Assembly (NCBI RefSeq): GCF_003946645.1
Contig: NZ_RHOU01000005.1
Location: 62,001-126,000, forward strand
Length of the DNA stretch: 64,000 nucleotides
Direction: 5' to 3'
DNA from: Lapidilactobacillus wuchangensis
Lineage (GTDB): Bacteria > Bacillota > Bacilli > Lactobacillales > Lactobacillaceae
This document shows, piece by piece, positions 43,989 through 55,737 of the stretch (position 1 is the first letter of the stretch; each line of letters begins with the position of its first letter). The notes beneath the pieces were generated by a model. The model was not told the DNA's origin. It searched no databases and saw nothing but the letters and a program-made list of their open reading frames with translations. A program made the position numbers and the translations under genes.

Positions 43989-44699
43989 TTGGACGAGAAA
44001 TATCAATACCTAACTATCATGGGGCTCAAGTTTAACACGGCTAACTGCATCTCGACCCTATTGACGGCACTGCTGGTATTCTTGTTTGTTTTCTTCACAT
44101 CAAGGAAATTAGCAATGAAACCGGGAAAAGGTCAAAACTTGTTAGAGTATTTGATTGATTTCACTAATGGGATTGTCAAAGGTATCATGCCTGGTGATGA
44201 AGGTAAGCCATTTTACTTCTATATCTTCGTGTTGTTTACATTTATTTTGTTCTCGAACACGTTAGGATTGTTCTTAGAAGTTAAAATTAATGGTGTCACT
44301 TTCACGAAGTCACCAACGGCTGATCCAATGGTCACAATGCCATTAGCCATGGTTACCCTGTTAATGTCACATTACTACTCTGTTGAGAAGTGGGGCTTTA
44401 AGGGGTATCTCAGTAATTATATTCGTCCGGTAGGATTCCTGTTGCCAATTAACTTGATTGAAGAGTTTACGAACTTTTTGACCTTGTCATTACGGCTTTA
44501 TGGTAATATCTTTGCCGGCGAGGTTTTGATCGGTTTATTGTTAAACGTTGCTAGCAGTTTTGGTATTTTGACTGCAGTAGTGGCGGCACCAATGACCATG
44601 ATTTGGCAAGGCTTTTCAGTCTTTATCGGTGCCATTCAGGCTTATGTTTTTGCAATTTTATCTTGTGTTTATTTTTCACGTAAATTAGAACGTGAGTAG
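43989..44699 (+). CDS. atpB: F1Fo ATP synthase subunit a
   Basis: A 236-residue proton-channel subunit. The start is TTG 43989 with AAGGAGG six bases upstream; the frame from 43971 is longer but lacks a site. Five to six membrane segments are present, and the essential Arg lies in [15 protein letters not shown]. It is the first gene of the atpBEFHAGDC operon. No atpI is seen in the 170-base gap after upp, where no gene fits. Confidence 0.95.
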   Translation: MDEKYQYLTIMGLKFNTANCISTLLTALLVFLFVFFTSRKLAMKPGKGQNLLEYLIDFTNGIVKGIMPGDEGKPFYFYIFVLFTFILFSNTLGLFLEVKINGVTFTKSPTADPMVTMPLAMVTLLMSHYYSVEKWGFKGYLSNYIRPVGFLLPINLIEEFTNFLTLSLRLYGNIFAGEVLIGLLLNVASSFGILTAVVAAPMTMIWQGFSVFIGAIQAYVFAILSCVYFSRKLERE

Positions 44700-44727
44700 G
44701 ATTTCAATTTTAGGAGGAATTTCGAAA

Positions 44728-44943
44728 ATGATTAAATATGTTGCCGCAGCCATCGCTGCAGGTTTAGCTGCCTTAGCTACTTCTTATGGTAATGCGAAAG
44801 TTATTTCTAAGACTGTTGAAAGTATGGCTCGCCAACCAGAATTATCTGGTCAATTGCGTAGTACAATGTTCATCGGTGTTGGTTTGATTGAAGCCGTTCC
44901 TATTTTGGCTATCGTTGTTGCCTTCCTGATTCTCTTTGTTTAA
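44728..44943 (+). CDS. atpE: F1Fo ATP synthase subunit c
   Basis: A 71-residue proteolipid from ATG 44728 (TAGGAGG upstream; the longer frame from 44692 is rejected). It is a two-helix hairpin with a polar ARQPE loop and the proton-carrying Glu in [11 protein letters not shown] in helix 2. It forms the rotor ring. Confidence 0.95.
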   Translation: MIKYVAAAIAAGLAALATSYGNAKVISKTVESMARQPELSGQLRSTMFIGVGLIEAVPILAIVVAFLILFV

Positions 44944-44990
44944 TCTTGGCAATTTTGCTTGTTAATTTTAAATAGAAGGGAGCGTTGTTC

Positions 44991-45509
44991 ATGGCGAATG
45001 GATTAGTTATTGCTGCTAATGCCAGTTTAGGCGATTCGATTTTCTTAATTGTGACTTTCATTCTGTTAATGTGGTTAGTTAAACACTTTGCATGGGGTCC
45101 AGTTACGAAAATGATGGATAAGCGAGCCCAGAAGATTTCCGATGATCTCGATGGTGCCGCTAAATCTCGGTCCCAAGCTGAACAAATGGCAGCTCAACGG
45201 CAATCTGAATTAAAGAATTCCAAAACGGAAGCTATTCAAATTGTCAATACAGCCAAAGAAAACGGTGAGAAGAGTCGTCAAGAAATTGTCACCGGTGCGC
45301 AAACTGAAGCTGCCCAACTGAAGTCGAAAGCGAAAGCCGAAGCGGAACAAGCTAAGACTGATGCACTGAATAGTGCTCGCGAAGATGTTGGACAAATTGC
45401 GGTCAATATCGCCGAAGCGCTCATTAAAAAGGATCTCAACGCAGATGATCAGAAAGAGTTGATCGATGCCTATATAAAGGGGTTGACGAATGCCGATGAA
45501 ACTCGATAA
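44991..45509 (+). CDS. atpF: F1Fo ATP synthase subunit b
   Basis: A 172-residue stator subunit from ATG 44991. One N-terminal membrane helix (about residues 12-32, ending in HFAWGPV) is followed by a long charged helix of about 120 residues, the dimeric peripheral stalk. It overlaps atpH by up to 20 bases. Confidence 0.95.
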   Translation: MANGLVIAANASLGDSIFLIVTFILLMWLVKHFAWGPVTKMMDKRAQKISDDLDGAAKSRSQAEQMAAQRQSELKNSKTEAIQIVNTAKENGEKSRQEIVTGAQTEAAQLKSKAKAEAEQAKTDALNSAREDVGQIAVNIAEALIKKDLNADDQKELIDAYIKGLTNADETR

Positions 45510-46047
45510 TACGACAGTTAGCAAACGTTACGCCAGGGCATTGTTCGAACTTGCTAATGAGCAGCACGAGATTGAACCACTATTTCAAGAGTTATTAGTT
45601 TTGCGGCAAGTGTTACAAGATAATCCTGATTTTGATGCGGTCATGGCTAGTTCTAGTGTGACAGCAGCGGAGCAGGCCCAACTCGTTAACACATTGAAAA
45701 AGCCGTTTTCACAGACAATTCAGAATTTTCTACAAATGCTTTTCGATTACAGACGGATGGAAGACTTAGGGTTGATCATCGATGAATTCGAAAAACGTTA
45801 CGACGCTGCTAATGGTCGCATTCTGATCAAGGCAACGACGGCAACACCAATGACTACGGCCCAATCAGAAGCATTAGGCCAAGCCTTTATCAAACGGTTT
45901 GATGGGAAGACGGCTAATGTCGCCAATACTGTTGATCCTGAGATTATTGGTGGTGTGATTGTTCAAGTTCAAGATCGTCGAATTGATGGCAGTATCCGCA
46001 CTAGATTAGATCAAATGCGGACGTTATTAGCTCAGCCATTAAGTTAG
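45490..46047 (+). CDS. atpH: F1Fo ATP synthase delta subunit
   Basis: A 185-residue (or 183-residue from ATG 45496) stator protein joining F1 to the b stalk. The N-terminal helical bundle (VSKRYARALFELANEQ) and the C-terminal DPEIIGGVIVQVQDRRIDGSI motif are diagnostic of OSCP/delta. Either start can use the GGGG-rich site inside atpF; the choice is not resolved. Confidence 0.93.
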   Translation: MPMKLDNTTVSKRYARALFELANEQHEIEPLFQELLVLRQVLQDNPDFDAVMASSSVTAAEQAQLVNTLKKPFSQTIQNFLQMLFDYRRMEDLGLIIDEFEKRYDAANGRILIKATTATPMTTAQSEALGQAFIKRFDGKTANVANTVDPEIIGGVIVQVQDRRIDGSIRTRLDQMRTLLAQPLS

Positions 46048-46061
46048 TATTTTAAGAGTAA

Positions 46062-47591
<1,530 letters not shown>

Positions 47592-47641
47592 TTAGTTTGA
47601 TACTAGTTGCCATATAAGTTAGCAAAGGAGTGGTGAGATCA

Positions 47642-48574
47642 TTGGCTGAATCATTAATTGATATTAAACGGCGAATTGCTTCCACCAAGAAAACTGGTCA
47701 AATCACCAGTGCCATGCAAATGGTTTCTGGTTCTAAACTAGTTCGGTTGGAAGATAAGTCTACTAATTACCAAGTTTATGCCAAGAAAATTCGCGAAATC
47801 GTCACCCATCTTGCTGCTAATAAAGTTTTGGAGCTTGCTCTCATGCGCCAACATGCGAAAAGCAAAACTGGGACCACCGAAGAGGATGTTTTATCGTTAA
47901 ACAACCTCTTAGTTGAACGCCCAGTTAAGAAGACTGGTTACTTGGTGATTACCAGTGATCGTGGTCTAGTTGGCGGTTATAACAGTAATGTACTCCGCTC
48001 AGTAATGGATATTTTGTCCGATCATAAAGATCCTAGTGAATATGCCGTCATGGTTGTTGGTGGTATGGGCGCTGAGTTCTTTAAGTCCCGGGGTGTTCAA
48101 TTAGCTTATGAGTACCGTGGTGTTAGTGATTCACCAACTTTTAACGAAGTTCGGGGAATTGTTAAGACGATGGTTACCATGTTTGATGATGGGGTCTTTG
48201 ATGAGTTATACGTTTGTTATAACCATCATGTCAATTCACTATCATCAGCTTTTCGAGCTGAAAAAATGTTACCAATTACTGATCTTGATACTGATAAGGT
48301 CCACAATACGGCGGCAACTGAATATTTAGCTGATCCGTCAGTTGATGTGGCTTTAAATGCCATTTTGCCTCAGTATGCTGAAAGTTTGATTTTCGGTGCT
48401 ATTATGGACGCGAAAACGGCCGAACATGCATCGTCAATGACTGCAATGAAGAGTGCTACGGACAATGCCAATGACTTGATCCGTGACCTTTCCACACAGC
48501 TGAACCGGGCAAGACAAGCACAGATCACAACGGAAATTACAGAAATTGTTGGTGGAGCTGCGGCTCTTGAATAA
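47642..48574 (+). CDS. atpG: F1Fo ATP synthase gamma subunit
   Basis: A 310-residue rotor shaft from TTG 47642 (AAAGGAGTGG upstream; GTG 47630 rejected). The N-terminus ESLIDIKRRIASTKKTGQIT and the C-terminal NRARQAQITTEITEIVGGA form the two helices of the shaft and are diagnostic. Confidence 0.95.
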   Translation: MAESLIDIKRRIASTKKTGQITSAMQMVSGSKLVRLEDKSTNYQVYAKKIREIVTHLAANKVLELALMRQHAKSKTGTTEEDVLSLNNLLVERPVKKTGYLVITSDRGLVGGYNSNVLRSVMDILSDHKDPSEYAVMVVGGMGAEFFKSRGVQLAYEYRGVSDSPTFNEVRGIVKTMVTMFDDGVFDELYVCYNHHVNSLSSAFRAEKMLPITDLDTDKVHNTAATEYLADPSVDVALNAILPQYAESLIFGAIMDAKTAEHASSMTAMKSATDNANDLIRDLSTQLNRARQAQITTEITEIVGGAAALE

Positions 48575-48601
48575 AATTTAGAGAGATGGGAGGAATTATA
48601 A

Positions 48602-50020
<1,419 letters not shown>

Positions 50021-50033
50021 GGAGGCATAAGCA

Positions 50034-50468
50034 ATGGCGGAATCTGTAAAGATGTTCACCGTTAACATTGTGACTCCCGACGGTGTGGTCTATGATCATC
50101 ACGCCACGCTACTTGTAGCTTGTGCCGTTGATGGTGATTTAGGTATCATGGCTAACCATGAGCCGATCATCGCACCACTTGCGATTGGTGAAGTTCGTGT
50201 TAAACGGACAGATAACCCTGATCATCAAGATGCAATTGCCGTAAATGGTGGTTTTCTCGAAGTGAACGATAATGTTGCCTCAATTGTGGCCGATAGTGCC
50301 GAGCGTGCTCGGGATATCGATGTTTCTCGGGCTGAACATGCTCGGGAACGGGCTCAACAAGAGATCAAAGCTGCTGAAGCACAACATGATATTGACGAAG
50401 TTAACCGCGCGCAAGTTGCTTTAAATCGGGCTATTAATCGAATTAACGTTTCTAAGCGTCATCATTAA
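50034..50468 (+). CDS. atpC: F1Fo ATP synthase epsilon subunit
   Basis: A 144-residue regulatory subunit with AAGGAGG upstream. The N-terminal beta-sandwich (FTVNIVTPDGVVYDHHATLLV, GDLGIMANHEPIIAPL) and two C-terminal helices (REREEQ-type repeats and RAINRIN) are present. It is the last atp gene and is followed by a strong terminator. Confidence 0.95.
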   Translation: MAESVKMFTVNIVTPDGVVYDHHATLLVACAVDGDLGIMANHEPIIAPLAIGEVRVKRTDNPDHQDAIAVNGGFLEVNDNVASIVADSAERARDIDVSRAEHARERAQQEIKAAEAQHDIDEVNRAQVALNRAINRINVSKRHH

Positions 50469-50482
50469 TTTGAATAAAAGGG

Positions 50483-50512
50483 ATCATCGCATTTTGCGAT
50501 GATCTTTTTTTG
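50483..50512 (+). terminator. terminator of the atp operon
   Basis: GATCATCGCA and TGCGATGATC form a ten-pair stem with a three-base loop, followed by seven Ts. Confidence 0.93.
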
Positions 50513-50540
50513 TGGATAAAATTATTGAGAGGAGGACGAT

Positions 50541-51202
50541 AAAACAGAATTCAGTTTGACTCCATTTCGGACTTGTTGGTTGTGGAACGCGGCCGACGCT
50601 GATTGAAGTTGTTCTGACGGAAGTCTCCAATACAGGTCTTATTGTAAGTGTTAAAGCACAAAACGCGTTCAGAACTGCAAACGGCTATGATTGACTGAAA
50701 TAATTGCTCGATCTGGTTGCACCAGCTCAATCAATTATTTGCAGTTACTCTACGCCGAAAAACCGCTGCTCATCACACTCTAACAATAATTTGGCGGCTG
50801 ACGACAATGCTCTCCATTTCGTCTGGATTTGACTTTATCTCCTTCACTATTGTTAGTGCTTAACGCCAATATAGTTGGTTGTATCAACCAATTTAGACAG
50901 TGATTACACACAAATACTAAGATCAAAATTGCTGCTTAACACTTTGAGTCTTATTCTGTTTTCTCAATCAAACTATTAATTTATGCCAATTAGGTTTCCT
51001 AACAGTGGTGCTGAATTAAACTGTTTTATCAGGCAGGAGCCTAGCGATTGGCGTCAGCTGTGAAATTATTTTTAGTAATTTATTGCTTAGAATAAGCCTC
51101 GCATTTGAAACAATTTGGTTTGTAATTGGTTCAAATAGATGGCCACAGCGTTCCACGCCCACAAAATCGCTGAGCCTCTGCCAATTCTAACTAGGGAGCG
51201 AC
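50541..51202 (-). repeat. composite inverted-module element C, copy 3 (interrupted)
   Basis: About 660 bp; without the 121-bp insert it is about 540, like copies 1 and 2. Type II module (minus orientation) covers 50541-50659 and 50781-50830, split at the top of its TTATTGT hairpin by a B element. Type I module (plus orientation) lies at 51032-51182, with arms GGCAGGAGCCTAGCGAT and ATCGCTGAGCCTCTGCC, an inner GCTGTG/CACAGC stem and an ATTTGAA/TTCAAAT hairpin. The spacer has TTGGTTG/CAACCAA. The gap 50513-51355 holds no gene. Confidence 0.8.
50660..50780 (+). repeat. element B inserted into module A
   Basis: A 121-base B copy opening ACGCGTTCAG and closing CATCACACTC, with the ATAATTG...CAATTAT inner arms and the CGATCTGGTTGCACCAG loop. 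The flanks AAAGCAC and TAACAATAA rejoin exactly into the intact A hairpin seen in other copies, so it was inserted there. No clear target duplication remains. Confidence 0.85.
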
Positions 51203-51355
51203 ACCGACTAGATTGAGTTCAAATTTTGAGCGTTTCTTAAAAATAAAGTATTGACAATCAATGGAATAGTTTTTCTCAGTTAATTGGCGTAAGATAGTGA
51301 ACAACGAATAGTTTCACAAAAAATGATTTCAGCAGATCAATAGGAGTACAATACT

Positions 51356-52009
51356 TTGAAAAGTAAAGATTTCAATCGTCGACTTGGTTATTTAATTTTT
51401 GCGATTGCCTTAGATGCAGCTGCTAATGCCTTAATGATCCACAGTAATTTAGGTAGTGCGGTTTGGACGGCCTCCGCGGTCAACTTAGCTCAACTGTTAA
51501 AAATCTCCAACGGCACCACACTATTTGTTTATGCTATTTTGGTGTCAATTACCAATCAATTCTTGTTAAAGCATTTTGATGGTCGTATTTTTATTTCAAA
51601 TTTGATATTTGCGCTACCGTTTAGTTATTTAGTCGATCTTTTTGTCTATCTATTACAACCGCTGAATATTGGCCAGCTTAATTTTCCTTTACGGTTACTT
51701 TGCGATGTGACTGGATTAATCGGAATTGCTGTGGGGATTTCGATTTATCAACGTTGTAATATTGTCCAACATCCTAATGATGAATTAGCTTACTTGTTGC
51801 GTTTTAAATATCTTCACGATTCGGCTGGTTTGGGCCAATTGATTAGTTATGTGCCGCCATTTTTAGTAATGCTGATTTGTTATTTGGCAACTGGACATTT
51901 GGTGGCTGTAGGAATTGGCACGATTTTAGCGATTTTCACCCAAGGTTGGATCATTGGCTGGGCCGATCAGTTAATTGTACCGTCATTAAAACATCACTTT
52001 CGCGAATAA
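51356..52009 (+). CDS. YczE/YitT-like membrane protein
   Basis: A 217-residue protein starting with TTG after TAGGAG. About five membrane segments are visible. The pattern AIALDAAANALMIHSNLGSAVWTA and a later GIAVGISIYQRCNIVQHPNDELAYLLR resembles the YczE/YyaS family. No transported compound or partner is known from context. It sits alone between the repeat element and the DUF1146-murA pair. Confidence 0.65.
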   Translation: MKSKDFNRRLGYLIFAIALDAAANALMIHSNLGSAVWTASAVNLAQLLKISNGTTLFVYAILVSITNQFLLKHFDGRIFISNLIFALPFSYLVDLFVYLLQPLNIGQLNFPLRLLCDVTGLIGIAVGISIYQRCNIVQHPNDELAYLLRFKYLHDSAGLGQLISYVPPFLVMLICYLATGHLVAVGIGTILAIFTQGWIIGWADQLIVPSLKHHFRE

Positions 52010-52114
52010 CTTGCTTCAGTTTGGTAATAATTACCAAGTAATCGCAAATAATTATCCGAGTTTTTATGTAAAGTATGATAGACTAAGTAGTAAATCAAAT
52101 TGGGAGGATCAGTG

Positions 52115-52345
52115 ATGAATTCGGTTAATTTACAAGCATTATTTTCAATTCTCAGCTCGTTAGCATTTATTTATTTAAGCTATCAAGCCTTGTCCGTGGT
52201 TCGATTTGATATTTTTTTACACGATCATCAAGAAGCTAAAGCACGGATTCTCAAATTATTATTAGCCATTTGTATTGGTTACACAGTTAGCTCTTTCTTA
52301 ATTTCGATCATTATGAACATTCAGAACGTTATCTTCGGTTATTAG
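52115..52345 (+). CDS. DUF1146 family small membrane protein
   Basis: A 76-residue protein from ATG 52115 (GGGAGG upstream; frame from 52100 rejected). Two membrane segments enclose YQALSVVRFDIFL, the DUF1146 signature. It lies 12 bases before murA, the arrangement usual in lactobacilli after the atp operon. Function is unknown, but constant linkage with murA suggests envelope work. Confidence 0.75.
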   Translation: MNSVNLQALFSILSSLAFIYLSYQALSVVRFDIFLHDHQEAKARILKLLLAICIGYTVSSFLISIIMNIQNVIFGY

Positions 52346-52357
52346 TGAGGGATTAGA

Positions 52358-53659
52358 ATGGAAGAAATCATCATCCAAGGTGGTCATCAACTTCAAGGTA
52401 CGGTTAAAATCGATGGTGCTAAAAATGCCATTTTGCCAATTATGGCTGCAGCATTACTAGCAGAGACTGGCACCACGGAAATTGACGCGGTGCCGATTTT
52501 GGCGGACGTTTTTACGATGAAATCAGTCTTAGCAGCTTTGAATGCTGAGGTGGACTTCGATCAGCAGCGGCAGCAGTTGCGGATTGATGCTAGCAAGCAC
52601 TTAGCCGTTGAAGCCCCCTTTGAATTAGTTTCCAAAATGCGCGCCTCAATTGTGGTCTTAGGCCCTTTGTTGGCCCGATTAGGTCATGCTAAAGTGGCCA
52701 TGCCTGGTGGCTGTGCGATTGGTTCACGACCAATTGACTTGCACCTCAAGGGCTTGCGACAATTAGGTGCTAAAATTACGCAGAATAGTGGCTATATTGA
52801 AGCCGAAGCGACGAAGTTGATCGGCGCTGACATTTATTTGGATTTTCCTAGTGTTGGTGCAACTGAAAATATTATGTTGGCCGCTGTTTTGGCTGAGGGC
52901 ACGACTTTTATTGAAAATGCCGCTCGGGAACCAGAAATTGTTGATTTAGCAATTATGCTGGATAAAATGGGTGCTAATATTTCTGGTGCCGGTACCGAGA
53001 CGATTAAGATCGTTGGCGTTCAGCATTTGCATGGCGTTAATCATCAAGTGGTTCAAGATCGAATTGAAGCTGGGACCTTTATGATTGCCGCCGCCATTAC
53101 TCATGGTGAAGTTTTAATTAAAGACGCGATTGCTGCTCATAATCGGCCCTTGATTTCTAAGTTAGTGGAAATGGGGACGACGATTGTGGAAAATGATGCC
53201 GGTGTTTTAGTTAAAGGACCAGCACAATTGCAAGCAGTTAATGTGAAAACAATGCCGCATCCTGGCTTTCCAACTGATTTACAACCGCAAATGACGATTG
53301 CCCAATTACAGGCTGCTGGTGTGAGTGTCATGAATGAAACGGTCTTTGAGAATCGCTTCATGCATATGAATGAACTACGGCGAATGAATGCGGATTTTGA
53401 AATTGAAGGCAACACGCTTTTTCTGCATGGGCCGGCGCAATTAAAAGGTGCCCAAGTTGATGCCACTGATTTGCGTGCAGCGGCAGCATTAGTCTTAGCC
53501 GGACTAGTTGCTGACGGCGAAACGCGGGTGACTCATTTACAGTATTTAGATCGTGGCTATTATTTGTTACATCAAAAGTTAAGTCAACTTGGTGCTGATA
53601 TTCGGCGCAGTGAGGTCTTTGAAGATGGCGCTGAACGACCAGTTTTAACGGCATATTAA
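52358..53659 (+). CDS. murA: UDP-N-acetylglucosamine 1-carboxyvinyltransferase
   Basis: A 433-residue enzyme catalysing the first committed step of peptidoglycan synthesis, transferring enolpyruvate to UDP-GlcNAc. The fosfomycin-sensitive catalytic Cys is in [17 protein letters not shown] near residue 117. It has the double EPSP-synthase fold, with [17 protein letters not shown] at the start and PTDLQPQM in the C-terminal half. This is the copy linked to mreB. Confidence 0.95.
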   Translation: MEEIIIQGGHQLQGTVKIDGAKNAILPIMAAALLAETGTTEIDAVPILADVFTMKSVLAALNAEVDFDQQRQQLRIDASKHLAVEAPFELVSKMRASIVVLGPLLARLGHAKVAMPGGCAIGSRPIDLHLKGLRQLGAKITQNSGYIEAEATKLIGADIYLDFPSVGATENIMLAAVLAEGTTFIENAAREPEIVDLAIMLDKMGANISGAGTETIKIVGVQHLHGVNHQVVQDRIEAGTFMIAAAITHGEVLIKDAIAAHNRPLISKLVEMGTTIVENDAGVLVKGPAQLQAVNVKTMPHPGFPTDLQPQMTIAQLQAAGVSVMNETVFENRFMHMNELRRMNADFEIEGNTLFLHGPAQLKGAQVDATDLRAAAALVLAGLVADGETRVTHLQYLDRGYYLLHQKLSQLGADIRRSEVFEDGAERPVLTAY

Positions 53660-53725
53660 GCAAATAATGAGTTGTATCGGCTAGTGGTCTAGTCAGGTAC
53701 ACCTCATTTTGTTGTGTTAGGGCAG

Positions 53726-53878
53726 TGAAAGACCATCGCCCCTCACAACTAAGTGAAATCGTGTTCAGCCTGATAGCCCGCTATGGCTAATTTAATTAAT
53801 CACTCGATCTGGTTGCACCAGCTCAAGCAATTAATTGAAATTAGCCTACGCCGGCTGATCATCAGGCTGAACAACTAC
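53726..53878 (+). repeat. element B solo copy plus a B remnant
   Basis: A full B unit at 53753-53878 opens GAAATCGTGTTCAGCCTGAT and closes with the matching ATCAGGCTGAACAAC; inner arms are TAATTTAATTAAT and ATTAATTGAAATTA. It follows a shortened right-end remnant (GACCATCGCCCCTCACAAC). It lies between murA and the mreB promoter and could fold as a long hairpin in the murA 3' end. Confidence 0.75.
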
Positions 53879-53905
53879 TTATTATTAAGCTAATCTAAAG
53901 GCGCA

Positions 53906-53934
53906 TTGGCGGTTTAATTGAAGTGTGCTATAAT
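53906..53934 (+). promoter_or_regulatory. promoter of mreB/mbl
   Basis: TTGGCG at 53906-53911 and TATAAT at 53929-53934 are 17 bases apart, with TGC before the -10 box. Confidence 0.75.
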
Positions 53935-53965
53935 TTTTCAGTGAATAGCGAGAGGAGTAACAGGC

Positions 53966-54955
53966 ATGGCAAAAGATATCGGAATCGATTTAGGAACGGC
54001 TAATGTGTTAATTAACGTACGAGGGAAAGGTATCGTTCTTAATGAACCATCAGTTGTTGCAATCGATACGACCAGTGGCAAAGTAGTTGCCGTTGGTGAA
54101 GACGCCTATCGAATGGTTGGTCGGACCCCCGGCAACATTAGGGCAATTCGTCCTTTGAAGGATGGAGTCATCGCTGATTTTGATATTACCGAAGCGATGT
54201 TAACTCATTTTATTAATAAATTAAATGCGAAATCATTTATGTCTAAATTAAATATTTTGATTTGCTGTCCAACAAATATTACTTCAGTTGAACAAAAAGC
54301 AATTGTTCAGGCAGCTCAAGCAGCTGGTGGGCACAAAGTTTATCTTGAATTAGAACCAAAAGTAGCCGCTGTTGGTGCTGGGATGGATATTTTCAAACCT
54401 CAAGGTAATATGGTCATTGATATTGGTGGTGGTACTAGTGACATCGCTGTTTTATCAATGGGTGAAGTGGTCACTAGTCGTTCGTTACGTTTGGCCGGTG
54501 ATAAGATGGATGCTTCGATTGTCAACTATGTTAAACAGAAGCATAACTTATTGATTGGTGAACGGACTGCCGAAACGATTAAGAAAGAAATCGGCACAGC
54601 TTATGAACCAGACCAAGACAAGGAAATTGAAGTTCGTGGTCGTGATTTAGTTGATGGCTTACCAAAAGAAATTACGATTAATGCCAGTGAAGTTGAACAA
54701 GCTTTACATGAAAGTTTGATGAATATTGTGGCGGCGGCCAAAGAAGTTTTGGAACAAACCCCACCAGAGTTATCAGCTGATATTATTGATCGTGGCATTA
54801 TGCTGACCGGTGGTGGCGCCTTATTACAAGGAGTCGACCGCTTATTCTCTGACCAATTAAAAGTTCCCGTCGTTTTGGCCGAAAATCCTTTGGACTCAGT
54901 GGCTTTAGGAACAGGGATGTTGCTGGAAAATATTGCACATCACCAACAGTATTAA
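53966..54955 (+). CDS. mbl: rod shape-determining protein, MreB/Mbl family
   Basis: A 329-residue bacterial actin guiding side-wall synthesis. The nucleotide-binding motifs are GIDLGTANVLINV, VIDIGGGTSDIAVLS and LTGGGALLQGVDRL. Position after murA and the N-terminus favour the Mbl-like paralogue over MreB of the mreBCD cluster; mreC and mreD are not next to it. A GAGAGGAG site precedes the ATG, and it has its own promoter. Confidence 0.93.
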   Translation: MAKDIGIDLGTANVLINVRGKGIVLNEPSVVAIDTTSGKVVAVGEDAYRMVGRTPGNIRAIRPLKDGVIADFDITEAMLTHFINKLNAKSFMSKLNILICCPTNITSVEQKAIVQAAQAAGGHKVYLELEPKVAAVGAGMDIFKPQGNMVIDIGGGTSDIAVLSMGEVVTSRSLRLAGDKMDASIVNYVKQKHNLLIGERTAETIKKEIGTAYEPDQDKEIEVRGRDLVDGLPKEITINASEVEQALHESLMNIVAAAKEVLEQTPPELSADIIDRGIMLTGGGALLQGVDRLFSDQLKVPVVLAENPLDSVALGTGMLLENIAHHQQY

Positions 54956-54968
54956 AGCGGAGTGATGG

Positions 54969-55157
54969 TTGTTGAAATTTAAAGTTGATCAGAGTCATGT
55001 GTACTCGGTTTTAAAATTTTTAGCTTGGATTTTATTAGCAATTGTGCTGGCTTTTGTGATTGGCGCCTTGATTGGTTACGGGATGTCTGGTAAGGGCAGT
55101 CCTTTCGCTGTCTTTTCGCCGCAAACTTGGCAGCATGTTCTTGATTTCTTGCGTTGA
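54969..55157 (+). CDS. EpuA-like small membrane protein
   Basis: A 62-residue protein beginning with one of two adjacent TTG codons after GGAGTGATGG. One membrane segment (about residues 16-40) and a conserved short outer part (GMSGKGSPFAVFSPQTW) match the EpuA family, often mislabelled as an RNA polymerase subunit. It follows mbl directly and may act with it in envelope assembly. Confidence 0.75.
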   Translation: MLKFKVDQSHVYSVLKFLAWILLAIVLAFVIGALIGYGMSGKGSPFAVFSPQTWQHVLDFLR

Positions 55158-55178
55158 TTTTATAATGAGGTGATTTAG

Positions 55179-55484
55179 ATGCGACGAGTATTAATTGGGC
55201 TGATTCACGCCTATCAGCGTTATATTTCGCCATTGTCGCGGCCTCATTGTCGGTATTATCCAACCTGTTCAAGCTACATGTTGGGCGCTATTGAAAAGCA
55301 TGGTGCTTTTTTAGGAACACTCATGGGGATTGCGCGGATTTTACGGTGTAATCCCTTTGTCCGTGGTGGCTTTGATCCAGTTCCAGATTGGTTTACTTTG
55401 CGCCGCCATCCTCATCCCGAATTATTCGAAGATGAAATCATTGCGGCTAAGTTTCATCCTGATAAGGTAAATAAAAAGGAGTAG
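55179..55484 (+). CDS. yidD: membrane protein insertion efficiency factor YidD
   Basis: A 101-residue protein with GAGGTGA upstream. YidD signatures are [19 protein letters not shown], and [14 protein letters not shown], with conserved Cys residues. It helps YidC/Oxa1 insert membrane proteins. The C-terminal 25 residues are a species-specific charged tail. Confidence 0.93.
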   Translation: MRRVLIGLIHAYQRYISPLSRPHCRYYPTCSSYMLGAIEKHGAFLGTLMGIARILRCNPFVRGGFDPVPDWFTLRRHPHPELFEDEIIAAKFHPDKVNKKE

Positions 55485-55487
55485 TTT

Positions 55488-55706
55488 ATGGCAAAACAAA
55501 CACAACCAGTTGAAGTTAAACTTGTTGATCAAGACGAGACTCACTGGCAATTAGAAACGACTCAAGGCCGGTTAATCGGTCGGATTGTTAAAGATGGCAA
55601 GCGTTATTTGAGCTATTTTGGTCTGGAGACCCAAGCGGGACGGCAACATAGCCTAGAAGAAGCAACTCAAGACTTACTGTTGCAATATAATCTCCATCAA
55701 CATTAA
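55488..55706 (+). CDS. DUF2969 family protein
   Basis: A 72-residue soluble beta-rich protein three bases after yidD with AAAAGGAG upstream. The ETTQGRLIGRIVKDGKRYLSY stretch matches the DUF2969 family, restricted to lactobacilli and relatives and usually found before rodA. Function is unknown. Confidence 0.8.
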   Translation: MAKQTQPVEVKLVDQDETHWQLETTQGRLIGRIVKDGKRYLSYFGLETQAGRQHSLEEATQDLLLQYNLHQH

Positions 55707-55737
55707 GTCACGTTAGAAACAATAAAGGTGGTTAGTT

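Noticed and set aside
54979-55272. Minus-strand ORF of 97 codons opposite epuA and yidD.
   Set aside because: Both plus-strand genes have strong ribosome sites and recognised motifs; the minus frame has a polar, random-looking composition.
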